The translations under genes and the position numbers were made by a program. DNA of 64,000 bases, from contig JAPFFF010000021.1 of the NCBI GenBank assembly GCA_039105265.1, forward strand, positions 1,178,001 to 1,242,000, read 5' to 3'. Positions 29,050 to 39,925 of this stretch are shown here, in pieces; the first letter of the stretch is position 1, and each line of letters starts with the position of its first letter. The notes below the pieces were generated by a model. That model was given only the letters and a program-made list of their open reading frames with translations. It ran no database searches and was not told the origin of the DNA. Source of the stretch: Tritrichomonas musculus (Eukaryota; Parabasalia; Tritrichomonadida; Tritrichomonadidae).

Positions 29050-30290
29050 CGATTTAATATTTTCTCTCAATTATTTTTATGCCAGAAGTATTTTTTTTCT
29101 CTCAAATATTTTTATTTTAAAAGAATTTTATTTTCTCTCAATTATTTTTATGCCAGAAGTATATTTTTTTCTTTCAAATATTTATACGAAAAAAGAAAAT
29201 TATTTTCTCTCAATTATTTTTATGGCAGAAGAATTTTTTTCTATCAAATATTTATACGAAAAAAGAAAATTATTTTCTCTCAATTATTTTTGTGCCAGAA
29301 GTATATTTTTTCTCTCAAATATTTTGAATAAATTATTTATATATAATGACCGATTTTTTGAATGAATAAATTTGTATGGTTGTAAATTTTTTGAAAGGAT
29401 AAATCTGTGTGGTTGAGGTTATTTTGAATGATTATATTGCGTAGGTTCTCACTTTTTGAATGGGTAAATCTGTATGGTTGAGATATTTTTGAATAGGAAC
29501 GCTGCGTACGATTACACTTTTTCTGAGGACCGATCAAAACTTTTTGAGAGAATCGTTCCCACTTTTTGAGAGGACCGTTTCCCACTTTTTTGAGATGACC
29601 GTTCCCACTTTTTGAGAGGACCGATCCCACTTTTTGAGAGGACCGATCACAACTTTTTGAGAGGACAGATCCCACTTTTTCTGAGAAAACTTTTTGATAA
29701 ATAAACTTTTTGAATTGAAAACTTTTTCTGAGGTTTACGTGCCAAAATCCAACATCAATAAAAAAGTGACATTTTTTTACAAAATTCCCAAAAATTAATG
29801 ACCCTTTAGAAAATTTCCAAATTTTTATAATTTTTTATAATTTTTTAAAATTTTTAAAATCTTAATAATAAAAATACATTACCCCATACACAAAAATATA
29901 AAAAATAAGAAAAATAAAAAAATAAAGAAAAAATTACTTACCCCCCTTCTCAAAATTACCCAACAAGCAAAAAATAAGAAAAATAACTCAAATGCAAAAA
30001 GAAAATATAAAAATTACTTACCCCCCTTCTCAAAAAGTTTCAAAAATCTTAAAAATAAAAAAATAAGATAAAATACATTACCCCATACCAAAAAAAATAA
30101 AAAATAAAAAATAAAAAAATAAAGAAAAAATTACTTACCCCCTTCTCAAAATTTCCCAACAAGCAAAAAATAAGAAAAATAACTCAAATGCAAAAAGAAA
30201 ATATAAAAATTACTTACCCCCATACCAAAAAAATTAAAAAATAAAAAATAAAGAAAAATACATTACCCCATACCAAAATTAATATTAGCG
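29050..30290. repeat. Low-complexity tandem repeats inside the nested element
   Basis: Three blocks are seen. The first, about 29050-29330, repeats TTTTCTCTCAATTATTTTTA with GCCAGAAG spacers. The second, about 29510-29690, repeats CCACTTTTTGAGAGGACCGA six or seven times. The third, about 29920-30210, is a long direct duplication containing AAAATTACTTACCCCC and AACAAGCAAAAAATAAG. No coding sense is evident. Confidence 0.75.
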
Positions 30291-30299
30291 GAAAAAATA

Positions 30300-30911
30300 T
30301 TGAAGCAAGATCAAATAGCATTAAAAAGTGAAATCCCTGAACCTGTTGATTTGACCAATTATGCATTGAAAAGTGAAAATGATGAACTGAAGACAAGGAT
30401 AGATAATACATCCAAATCTCAACAAGATTTAGCTATTCTCGTAGGCGAACATGTTTCTAGTATCGTATCGATAAATAGCAAAATTTCAAATTTAGAGAGA
30501 GAGAATGAATCATTAAGAGCTAAGTTAGATGCATTAATGAATAAATTAGCACGAATCAATTATACATTCAGTGTAGCGAATAGTAATATCATTCGTTATC
30601 AATTCGAGAAACAACTTGACGAATATGATGGAACACTCTATTTGACTTATAATGAAACCAGAGATAATGTTACCAGTGTAAACGAAATCAAAATCAATAT
30701 ATCATTCAACGTTAATAATACGCCTACGAGTGAATATCAATGTGAACCAACTAAGATCTGGTTAAACAATATTGAATTTCCATTAGATGTTAACAGCAAT
30801 TTCGTGATCAATGCAACAGCTAATTACATAATGATTAACTCGACATTCTTTACATCAAATGGTATCTTAACTGCAGATAACACTAAGAATGTAATACATT
30901 CATTACAGTAA
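30300..30911 (+). CDS. Coiled-coil, fibre-like protein of the nested element
   Basis: The open frame covers about 203 residues and has no ATG at its head. It begins with DLTNYALKSE, a phrase typical of trimeric fibre or tail-fibre stalks, continues as a heptad coiled coil to about residue 90, and ends in an asparagine-rich beta-strand domain (INYTFSVANSN ... ENTKNV-like). This stalk-plus-head layout is like fibre proteins of virus-like elements. I treat it as the element's relic cargo and assign no function. Confidence 0.5.
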   Translation: MKQDQIALKSEIPEPVDLTNYALKSENDELKTRIDNTSKSQQDLAILVGEHVSSIVSINSKISNLERENESLRAKLDALMNKLARINYTFSVANSNIIRYQFEKQLDEYDGTLYLTYNETRDNVTSVNEIKINISFNVNNTPTSEYQCEPTKIWLNNIEFPLDVNSNFVINATANYIMINSTFFTSNGILTADNTKNVIHSLQ

Positions 30912-30935
30912 AATACAAAAAGTTGATAGATATTT

Positions 30936-31159
30936 TTTTCGGGTGTAGAATTCAAAAAACACCATTAGAAAGCTCAAAAACTACTCCATACCTTGGAAAT
31001 GACATTGGTGGAATAGTGAAAGTAGAGAGTGTGTACTTACGATAGGTTTTCAGAGGGTATTTGGCCGGGTAGCGAGGCCCAAGCGAAGGTGTACCTGAGC
31101 TTGGTGGCGAGCAGTGTAGGCGGTGGCGAAGTATGAGACACCGCCTATACTATACTACT
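30936..31159 (-). repeat. Nested element, right terminal inverted repeat (224 bp)
   Basis: Inverse copy of 28768-28991, followed by the second GATGG at 31160-31164. Confidence 0.88.
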
Positions 31160-31164
31160 GATGG

Positions 31165-31858
31165 GCCTTTTAAATATAAAGGAGAATCAGTTAAAATGTT
31201 TTGTTGGCTACATAAGCATATTATTAATTTTATAGATCAAGGTACTTCTTGTGGTCTCGACTGCACATTCCGAGTACTCAAACCGTACAAAGCGTGCATT
31301 CCACAATGTATTGTTCAAAATACTGGTGTTCCACTTGGAATTGCAGTCGGACCACAAGAATCATCAAATTTATATTCCTTAGTTTTTGAGTTGATTTTTC
31401 GAATTGATAAAAAAGTTTATTCAAAGTTCCAAAAGCTTCCATTTATAACTGACGAGCACACAGCATTCGAAAAACTTTCAAACGATTATCATATTAGTAT
31501 TCATAAATGTTTCTCACATCTTATAAAATCAATCGGAGCCAATTCTGCGTTAGCCCTTCTATTTCGTGATATACTTTATTCTTATTCAGAAGCTGAATAT
31601 GAAAAAAATTACTTAAAGAATTGTTACATTTTCAAACAATTATACGAAATAGAAGATGAAAGAACAAGAGACGATACAAGGTTTCTTAAAGTTGGTTCTG
31701 TTCTTGGAATTGATCCAAAAGGAAATCCCATCGAAAAGCCTCCAGAATATTCTTTACTATATGAACGCATCATTAAGAAAGTTCCAACTACTAACAATCA
31801 TTGCTCATTTGCTTTGGTTGATCGTTTAGCTGCATTTGTTAAGCTGTATTTGCTTTGA
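31165..31858 (+). pseudogene. MULE transposase, catalytic C-terminal part
   Basis: Continuation of the transposase on the far side of the insert, in the same register. The core is recognisable: GLDCTFRVLKPYKACIPQCI holds the first catalytic aspartate; ITDEHTAFEKL the second; HKCFSHLIKSIG gives the C-x2-H motif typical of MULE transposases; a candidate catalytic glutamate lies in SEAEYEKN. The frame then runs into the right subterminal array, so the last 20 or so residues (from CSFALVDRLAAF) are encoded by the repeat. At roughly 460 residues in total it is shorter than many MULE transposases. Confidence 0.8.
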
Positions 31859-32020
31859 TTGATCGTCTGGATGTATTTGCTTTGCTCATTTGCTTTGGTT
31901 GATCGTTTAGCTGCATTTGTTAAGCTGTATTTGCTTTGATTGACCGTCTGGATGTATTTGCTTTGTTCATTTGCTTTGGTTGATTGCTTAGCTGTATTTG
32001 ATTTGCTCATTTGCTTTGTA
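31797..32020 (-). repeat. Right subterminal repeat array
   Basis: Inverted copies of the modules in the left array (on the plus strand GCTCATTTGCTTTGGTTGATC and related phrases), about 220 bp, far shorter than the left array. It overlaps the 3' end of the transposase frame. Confidence 0.85.
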
Positions 32021-32076
32021 AAAAAATGGCCGTTTATTTGCATTCAAAAAGTTAAAAGATGATCGGCTTTGATCGT

Positions 32077-32127
32077 CATCCCTCTCAATTTTACGTTGGG
32101 ATTTTCCTAATATGCGATTCCATTGCC
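32077..32127 (-). repeat. MULE right terminal inverted repeat (51 bp)
   Basis: Inverse of 26302-26352 with a single mismatch. Confidence 0.85.
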
Positions 32128-32136
32128 ACTTTTTTT
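32128..32136 (+). repeat. MULE target-site duplication, right copy
   Basis: ACTTTTTTT, matching 26293-26301. Confidence 0.8.
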
Positions 32137-32973
32137 TTTATTACATGATATGCAATATCACAAGTTCAAATAAATGAAAATACATATTACTATTATTTTA
32201 TGATATTATCTATGTCATACATCATGAATGATCTGGAAACAATATAAAATAATTAATAGATTTCTCTAAAAAGTTAAAAAAAATGGTATTTTTAATTTTC
32301 AGAATTATATAAAAAATTGAATGTTTTCTTTTTTGATATTTAGTTTCTTCATCGCCAACGCTTTTTATTGATATAGTTAGTTAGAGAATTCGACACCATA
32401 AAGAAATAGAAGAAGAACAATGGAATAAATATTCATCACAATTTTATCAAAATGATTATCAAAGAAATCTCAATTTATTCAAATCAGAAGTGCAAGAAAT
32501 AATGAAAGATTTTCATTTGAGTGATAATAAGTTAAATGAATATCTAGCTAATTTTGTTAATGATGGTGCATATGGAAATTTAGGAAATCAAACAAAAGAT
32601 CAAATCTGGACAGCAAAAAGACAAATTGAGGTAAATTTTGTTAACAACGATCGTGATAGATTTGAGCAATCAATGGAAAATTGAAGAAATTGGATAATTA
32701 ATCTAATTCAAATTGAAAAGAAACAAATAATTATCGTCCAAATTCAAATTATAATCAAGGATTATCAACATTTGTATTTCTGATCTTTCATTTAGTAATC
32801 TTTCCAATTCTTGTTTATCTTCTTGAGAACATTTGGATTCATCCCTCGTACCATTTTTCGTTGATGGGGCTTTGAGACGTATTTTGGCAACTTCCATAAA
32901 TAAATCTTTCTTTTCTTTTCGAAGGTTTCTCAATTTTTCTCCCTAATGAGTAAGTACAGGACTCAAAACAAAA

Positions 32974-33008
<35 letters not shown>

Positions 33009-33783
33009 CAAAGTGTCAAAACGGTTTTTTATTTAAAGTTCTTCAATTCTTGCTTCAGCCATTTTCTTTTTCAAGATTTGTATTTCAATGTTAATTATTT
33101 CAGCTTCCAATCGAAATTCATCATCTTTCTTTTTGATTTCGTCTTTCGTTAACAGAATTTTTCCATCCTCAGCAATTTCTCTCATTGATTCAGATTTCTT
33201 CTCTTTCATCCAATTGTTTTGAGACAAGTGCACTTTCTGACATTATTAAGAAAACAAATAACATTATGGTCTATCAAAACCGCTCTTTATTGAAATTTAA
33301 ATGTTATCGTCTGAAGGTGAAAAATTAATGAACTATTTAGAAAAGCTGATCAAAAGAAATTAATTATGCCAAATGAAGCTAGAAATTATATAGGGTATCA
33401 AAAAGATTTTGTAACTGATGATGAATTTGAACAAATTTATAAAGCTTATTCCGAATTTCGAAAAAGTATTATCTGAATCATTACCGGTAATCACAGATGA
33501 AAAAATTCCTGATGATGAATTAAGTTTCGAAGAAAAAATTGAGAACCATGTAATTAATAATTTACATACCCACAATTTGAAAAATTGACCTCTGGATGGA
33601 AAAAAGGTAAAGATAAATATACTATGGAAGAATGGTATGAAATAGGGTGATCGGAAATGATCTAGAAAAATAAAGAGAAAAAGTTTTATGAATAGTATTT
33701 TTATCATGTATTAAAATATACAAGTAATGATTTTTTTTGGATACAAAGAAATATCTTCATCTTTTAAATTTGGCTCAAAAAAA
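32137..33783. other. Decayed coding remnants of unknown origin
   Basis: Several short stretches look like old protein-coding sequence. At 32383-32684 (+) there is a charged helical segment without an ATG (EVQEIMKDFHLSDNKLNEYL). At about 32770-32933 and 33033-33240 (-) there are two coiled-coil pieces (LRKEKKDLFMEVAKIRL; LEAEIINIEIQILKKKMAEA) separated by an A33 run. At about 33360-33640 (+) there are further charged pieces. None matches a family I know. They may come from one or more mobile elements; all look broken. Confidence 0.45.
32975..33007 (+). repeat. A33 homopolymer
   Basis: A 33-base A run between two minus-strand coiled-coil remnants. Confidence 0.85.
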
Positions 33784-34156
33784 AACCCCTAACATTACCG
33801 TTAACAATTTTTCATCGAAATCTGCAAAATATTTTTCTCTCAACAAAATATTATATTTACTTAATTTAAAATATGTATTATGTTTATTAACATTATATTA
33901 ATGTTTATAGGATAATTTTAATCAGATATTTTGAAACTAAAATCTTAATATTTGCAATATTATATGTCAGAAATAGAATTGCAATGTCTTCTTGTGAAAC
34001 ATTAGTAAATCCATTGTATAACTATAAGCTAGATGCATTTTCGTTTAAATTTTCGTTAAACCGAAATTTTATGATCATCAGTTTTAAAAACTTTTGAAAT
34101 AATTAAAACTTGTTAAAAATATTTGCTTGATAAATTTATATATTTAACACTTAATC
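33784..34156 (+). repeat. Solo left-end copy related to the 37319-41524 element
   Basis: It begins AACCCCTAACATTACCGTT and is almost identical for about 373 bp to 37319-37692, then the two diverge abruptly after AACACTTAATCC. No matching right end (AATGTTAGGGGTT) follows before 37 kb, so this is a truncated or internally deleted relative. Confidence 0.8.
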
Positions 34157-34565
34157 CGATAAATGCTTTTTTCCGTAAAAATATCAACGAAAAATTCAGA
34201 GGAATTTAACGGTTTTGGCCATACAAGATAAGAGTATAACTATTTATCAATAAATGCTTAGACTTCGTTAATTTAAATCATTTTATTTTATATATTGATC
34301 ATAATTTGCTTTAATGCATCTGCTTTACACGATATAAGTTCATCTTTTGATACAAACTTTTATATTTTATATCAACATCAAACGAGAAGAGTCAAATTAA
34401 GAACATCATTCTTCTTTTAATGCAATAAAAAGACTTTACTAACACGATAGAAAGCATAATTAACGTCCATCTTTCTTTCAGAAAGCATACTTAACGTCTC
34501 TGTATCTTTTATTTAAAAAGTAATATACCGTATATGCTTCTTTTAAACTAGCATGTGAGTTCACA
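34157..34565. other. AT-rich stretch without gene
   Basis: Follows the truncated repeat. It contains a phrase near 34205 (AATTTAACGGTTTTGGCCAT) and two nearby copies of an AGAAAGCATAMTTAACGTC motif (about 34449 and 34481). No coding signal is seen. Confidence 0.45.
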
Positions 34566-34993
34566 ATGATGAATTTCAATTCTAATAAAATGCACCAGAT
34601 TCTAGATATAGACCAGTCATTTGTTATAGAGACACCTTTAATGAATTTAAGTTTTTATAATAACACCAATATATTACTATTCAACCTAGAGAAGATGAAT
34701 GGAGCTACAAACTACTTTCAATTTTTCTTAATTGCTTGGACAAATGGATTGTTGATCCCAAAAACGGATGTAGGAAAATAACGAAACATGATGGTTCTTC
34801 ATATTTTTTTTTCAAGTTTAATTCATCAACAGAAGAATGGCAGGAACTAATTTTTAATATTTCCCCTCAATCTGTCACTGTCAAAGCCAGCATAGAATGG
34901 ATTGATTCAGAATTGTGTCTTTCGATAACGCTTCAATATGCGACTTACATTTTGGATAAATCAATATTTTGGTCAATGTTTCAGCATCACTGA
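34566..34993 (+). pseudogene. Fragmentary open frames, unknown protein
   Basis: Two overlapping frames of 71 and 85 codons on the same strand (34566-34781 and 34736-34993) together look like one small protein of about 140 residues (NATNYFQFF-like, then CRKITKHDGSSYFFFKF) that no longer reads through. I recognise no domain. It lies between transposable sequences and may belong to one. The 3' part overlaps the antisense frames below, so one of the two may be spurious. Confidence 0.35.
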
Positions 34994-35427
34994 CGTACAT
35001 TACATGAAATATATCTTCAGTTGAATAAAGTACAGCACTGAATGTTGGATAATTGTTATCAAAGAACCATTGATCATCAATATCATAAATGTGTTTATTA
35101 TTATTGTATTTGTAAATGTTAACATTGATTTTGTGCATTTTGGCTGAATCTTTAGTTTCATCTTCAGTCATTCCATTAAAGTTATCAATAATTAGGAATA
35201 GATTTAACACCTTTGACAAACCAATATATTGAGTTGAAGTCTTCATAATCTCCATCATAATTGTATTTATCTAATAGTTCATCAGTTATGGAATTAATTA
35301 AATCCTCACGTAATTGTTCTTCATTATTGTCATAAGCAAATAGAGTTTCATTAATAGAAAGATTGTCATCAGAAATTAAGTTATAAAGTTCAGCTAATTG
35401 CTCAAGTGAAGCGTTATCGAAAGACAT
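34881..35427 (-). pseudogene. Split acidic protein gene, unknown family
   Basis: An ATG at 35427 opens an 80-residue frame (MSFDNASLEQLAELYNLISD...), and a second frame of about 125 codons overlaps its end. Read separately they look like neighbouring parts of one acidic, N/D/Y-rich protein of roughly 170 residues. The second part has beta strands ending FHVMYVSDAETL, loosely like the histidine strand of OTU-type proteases, but the catalytic cysteine block is not seen, so I do not assign it. Its 3' end overlaps the plus-strand frames at 34881-34993. Confidence 0.4.
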
Positions 35428-35982
35428 TTCGCAGCAGCAAAAATAAAAAATAATACATAAAATTAATTACAGTAAATTTAGTAATGATTTATCGAACATA
35501 ACTGGTTTACATCAAATGAGGCTTTTGACCAAACGAAGTCTATAAATTAAGGTATAATCAAAACTGTTCTACAGTAGTGCCAAACATGACAGCCATCAGG
35601 TGTGAAAAAACTAACGGTTTCATTAAGCCTTCAGCATGACTTTGTCCATGATGCATGCATGAAATTCATGAACGACAATCAAAATCTTGTGCCAAAAGTG
35701 AAAATCATAAATGTTGTCCTAGATAAAAAATTAAATTAAAATTAAAACTATCTCACCCTATGAATCGTCATATAATCACTACTATTTCTAAATTTTTAAA
35801 AATTTTTGAAAATTTTCAAATTGTTCTTTTATTTGCTTATTACTGTAAAATAACGCAACAGTAATAATTCCGAGCTGTAGAATATCTTAATAAATAAAGG
35901 TGTGAACTTAAAAGGTCAACAAATGTTCAACTGAAATCTACTCAATTTTTTGAATCAAATACGATCAAGAAAGGTCAAATAA

Positions 35983-36013
<31 letters not shown>

Positions 36014-36434
36014 GTAAATGATCTAAATCCCAAAATGAATTAAAATTATTCCCATTTTCAAATTTTAATCCCAATGTATCAACCTCAACGGCCAACAATA
36101 ATAGTGTCAAGCATTTTATATTATATGGTAACATATTCTCTACAAATTTCTGAAAAATGAAAAATAATTCCAAAAAAAGGTATTATAAAATATATCTTTC
36201 TTATTGAAGATTTATATATATAATTGTTTTATTGTTTAAATTTCTATTTCAAAAGTTATTTTTCTGGATACTTCTGAAAATTTAAAATATTGATCAGAAA
36301 AAAAATTTCAATTTACTTTCAAATTTGTGTTTGAAAAAAATATGAGAAATTTTGAAAAAAGATCTCATTATAAGTTTTACATTTTTATCCAAAATATCAT
36401 TTTTAATATAAGTATGCAATAAATTTATTTCTAA
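35428..36434. other. Intergenic region with a T26 run
   Basis: AT-rich, with T26 at 35987-36012. Short frames on both strands lack coding character. Nothing else is recognised. Confidence 0.5.
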
Positions 36435-36905
36435 ATGATTCAATTCATTTGTGAGAAACTGATGATTTATGTAAAACACATTGAAAGAAAGATGATTAAT
36501 TACCCATATCAAATTCCTCAAAACAATTTTCAATTACCTATAATCCCCAAACCTCCAGTTCAGATGTGCACTCAAACTTTGCGTCCATATGAACCACTCA
36601 TGATAAGCTTACCATTACAAGAATATAAATTGTCGAAAATTGTCCCGATTCCTTTTGATCCGAGAGAGTCAAAAGGTGCCAAATTTGATTGCCTACAAGA
36701 TGCTCTTGAATTCATAGGAAAACATTGTATAACACATCATAATTACTTCACAAAACAAATATCAAAAAAATACCTTGAATTTTGTCGGATACTTGATGGA
36801 CCAACTGGAAAATATATTGTAATGAAACATTTTGGAAAAAAAGAATTTGATTCAGCATTTAATAAAGTTCGGCAAGAAATTGAATACCAAAAATTTTCGA
36901 AATGA
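36435..36905 (+). CDS. Hypothetical protein, 156 residues or fewer
   Basis: An intact frame with a proline-rich N-terminal half (PYQIPQNNFQLPIIPKPPVQ) and a helical, basic C-terminal half (DALEFIGKHC ... FGKKEFDSAFNKVRQEIEYQK). I recognise no family. Three in-frame ATGs (36435, 36462 and 36492) are possible starts. A TCATT at 36445-36449 would favour the second, and the coding-like composition really begins at the third (MINYPYQ). It is the only clean frame between the two transposons and could be a host gene or cargo. Confidence 0.5.
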   Translation: MIQFICEKLMIYVKHIERKMINYPYQIPQNNFQLPIIPKPPVQMCTQTLRPYEPLMISLPLQEYKLSKIVPIPFDPRESKGAKFDCLQDALEFIGKHCITHHNYFTKQISKKYLEFCRILDGPTGKYIVMKHFGKKEFDSAFNKVRQEIEYQKFSK

Positions 36906-37308
36906 AATATATATATTAAGCATGTAAGTTCTCGATAGAAATGTGTAAGTTCGCGTAAATAAAAATAATTCTGAAAATTTTTTATCTTTCAAATATTTAT
37001 AACTTTTTGAAACAGATAAATTTTATAGCAATAAGGTAAAAATAAAAGGTAAAATTGTATGCCACTTTTTTCATTATCATTAAATTAATATATCTTGGAA
37101 AAAAATCAAAATAACATATCATGCTAATTTCAGATTAAATATGTTTAACCTCTTTTTTTTAAATTAACAACATAAATGATATATATTTCGATCATTACAA
37201 AAACACTCTAAAACCTGATGATATATTGAAGAGTAACTGCAGCATCCAGTATATAAAATAGAAAAGAAATCGAATAGAACGCACTTTTTATATAATTTAT
37301 TAAATTAC
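36906..37308. other. AT-rich spacer
   Basis: It lies between the hypothetical gene and the target duplication of the next element. In the ancestral sequence its right edge would have been the 3' flank of the ankyrin gene at 41525-43514. No feature seen. Confidence 0.5.
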
Positions 37309-37318
37309 TTACAAAAAA
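37309..37318 (+). repeat. 10-bp target duplication, left copy
   Basis: TTACAAAAAA, repeated at 41525-41534 directly outside the inverted ends. Confidence 0.7.
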
Positions 37319-37768
37319 AACCCCTAACATTACCGTTTACAATTTTTCATCGAAATCTGCAAAATATTTTTATCTCAACAAAATATTATATTTACTTAAT
37401 TTAAAATATGTATTATGTTTATTAACATTATATTAATGTTTATAGGATAATTTTAATCAGATATTTTGAAACTAAAATCTTAATATTTGCAATATTATAT
37501 GTCAGAAATAGAATTGCAATGTCTTCTTGTGAAACATTAGTAAATCCATTGTATAACTATAAGCTAGATGCATTTTCGTTTAAATTTTCGTTAAACCGAA
37601 ATTTTATGATCATCAGTTTTAAAAACTTTTGAAATAATTAAAACTTGTTAAAAATATTTGCTTGATAAATTTATATATTTAACACTTAATCCAATTCCAA
37701 AAGTTAAAATCAAAAATAATCGAAAGAATTAAAAGTTATATTCCAAATATAAATAAAATAATCATTAA

Positions 37769-39925
37769 GGGTAGACTGACATGATTTTTTTTCCCTTTTC
37801 AATATTGAATAAACTCATAGAATATTTATTTCAAAGGAGCTCTTTCGGAAAAAGTTTAGGTCAAATACCCAAAATATTTGCCTCTAACGATCGATATTAA
37901 AAGCAAAATGCAAAAAATAAAAATCGACCAAAACCTAAAAAAAATGTTCAAAAGTTTTTAATCTAACTGAATATGTCAAAAAACCCATCTAATTTCACAA
38001 AATAATATTATAAATAATATTCCATAATTAAGAAAATCGTTCCAAAAAACTTAAAATTGAAATGTATTAGTTATGAAGGTAATAAATATATACTTTTTGT
38101 AAGAAAATAAAAAAACTTTTTTGGCCATATGTAAAAAAATTTTTTTCTAAATTTTTTAAATCAACTATTAATATTAATGATTATTATTCCCAAATAATAT
38201 TTTCCAATTTTTATTCATAATTTCTGATAAATTAATTGAAAAGTTCCTTTAGATGTGATTCAAAAAAAGATTTTAAATTGAGAACCATCGTTTTTATCTT
38301 TTCTCAAATAATCAGTCTGACCGATTCTATGAGATTATTCAAATTAATTGAGATATTTTTTTGAAGTCAATAATTTATATATAACTCATAAAAAAAACAA
38401 TATATAAACAATTAAACATTTGAATATAAATAATAACATTATTTTATAATATATAATAATATTAAAAAGTGCTATTAAAGCAGTATATGAAAAATCAAAT
38501 TTAAATCATTCTGAAAAAATTAATTGTAATTAAATAAATTAAATAGATAAATCATTTGATGTTTATTAATAGCAAATCAGTTATTTGTTCAGCAAAAAAT
38601 AATGTATTTTTTAAAAATGAAATATTCGTAAATAGAACTCAATTTCAACTCCAAAATTTTAGATTGGAAAAAAAAATAGTATTATATATTAACAATTATT
38701 TATCAAAAATATTATTTATCAGGTATTTGGCGAGAAAACGAACCTCGACAAAAAAATTCGAACGATAGATTCAATTCTTTCAAATTATTTGAAGGAAAAA
38801 CTCACAATTTACTCGTTAGACGATTAGAATTTCAATAAATTATTTTCATGCTAATTATTGAAAATTGAATATCATTGAAAGTATGTATTATTTATTATAT
38901 ATATTTCTTGATCAATTATATATATACATTTAATATAATTTTTAAATAAATTATATATATAAAAATAAATAACAAATTAATAAATAAATCTAATGTAATC
39001 CTTTGTTATTATATTAAAATACATAAAAATAACATTATAAGGTCAATTTATAACCATATCTCTCTTTTTATATTAATCTATTTTTATTTTGATAAAATTT
39101 GAATAAATATCTCATTAAAATAAAAATATAATTTTAATAATATATATATAATTACATGAATCTGCATTTATATTCAAAATATTAATATTTTTATTGAATA
39201 TTAGAATCTATAAAAAAATATTAATCGTTTTTTATCTGAAAAATTTATTTAATAATTTCAATTAATTCAAAAAATTTGGGACCTATATCTCAATTTTCAT
39301 TGAATTTTGAGAAATATTCTCAAATCATATTACAACTCTGAAATAATGATGGTTATAAGAGTTTAGAATATTTTATTTAGGAATATCATTTTATAAAATT
39401 ATTTTTTATTAAAAATATTTATATTATATATTTTAATCAATCATTGTAATATAAAAGGAAATATAATAATTAAAATATTTAAATTATTCGAAGATATCAA
39501 TTTTCCAGCTAAAAGAAAATATTTCAATATCTATTGAAAATTAATTTATCATATAATTATATTTTATTTCAAAAAATGGTTTATATTTTGTAAATCTAAA
39601 TCATATATATTAAATATATATAAAATAAAAAATATAATAATATTTATATATTATAAATATTACGTATACACCAATATTTAAATATTTTTCCTTTAATAGA
39701 ATAATTTCAGAAATTTTTTATTTGTTGATTGAAAATATGAATCTTTATATCGCATCATATATTTCAGATATATAAAAAATGGTTTATTTATAATTGTTTA
39801 TATATATTTATGTTAAATATTATTTAACTAATTTTTGATAAATGCAAATTCTCCACAAGGAATGATTTTTGTATGAACTCAGTGAAAATAAGCTTTTCAA
39901 AAAGTTTGATCATGTCAGCCTACCC
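37769..39925. mobile_element. Nested 2.2-kb element with TTAA-flanked inverted ends
   Basis: The left end GGGTAGACTGACATGAT (37769-37785) is inverted at the right end ATCATGTCAGCCTACCC (39909-39925) with one mismatch; TTAA borders both sides (37765-37768, 39926-39929). TTAA would suit piggyBac, and the TA within it would suit Tc1/mariner. The ends do not look like classical piggyBac CCC starts. No transposase is visible inside; the interior is AT-rich. Confidence 0.55.

Larger units (their letters stand above)
28768..31159. mobile_element. Nested 2.4-kb element with identical 224-bp inverted repeats
   Basis: The element inserted into the MULE transposase gene and made a 5-bp GATGG duplication. 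Its ends begin AGTAGTATAGTATAGGCGG; the two 224-bp terminal repeats (28768-28991 and 30936-31159) look identical, so it is young. Its interior is low-complexity repeats plus one open frame (30300-30911) for a coiled-coil, fibre-like protein; there is no transposase, integrase or polymerase, so it is non-autonomous. Long AG-starting terminal repeats and the fibre-like protein would fit a short derivative of a Maverick/Polinton, but the 5-bp duplication (6 is usual there) and small size leave the family open. Confidence 0.85.
26302..32127 (+). mobile_element. Mutator-like DNA transposon (MULE), 5.8 kb, carrying a nested insertion
   Basis: The ends are 51-bp inverted repeats (26302-26352 and 32077-32127) starting GGCAATGGAATCGC, with one mismatch, flanked by the 9-bp duplication. 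Next to each end lie arrays of the same short repeat in inverted orientation: about 1.5 kb at the left and about 220 bp at the right. The transposase gene (28073-28767 and 31165-31858) is interrupted by a separate 2.4-kb element. Without that insert the MULE would be about 3.4 kb. The near-identical ends and readable transposase suggest a fairly recent arrival. Confidence 0.88.

Noticed and set aside
29038-29365. Phenylalanine/tyrosine-rich frames in the nested element
   Set aside because: They come from tandem low-complexity repeats; overlapping frames are equally open.
31133-31164. ATG at 31133 as the true start of the catalytic protein
   Set aside because: Those codons lie in the inserted element's terminal repeat; the transposase sequence proper begins after the target duplication.
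32946-33152. Lysine-rich frame through the A33 run
   Set aside because: An artefact of the homopolymer.
33784-37692. The two 373-bp direct repeats as LTRs of a retroelement
   Set aside because: They lack TG...CA ends, there is no reverse transcriptase or gag-like frame between them, and the right-hand copy is the left end of an element defined by inverted ends and a 10-bp duplication.
38556-38768. 70-codon frame inside the nested TTAA element as a transposase
   Set aside because: Too short, no DDE or zinc motif, and composition like the noncoding surroundings.
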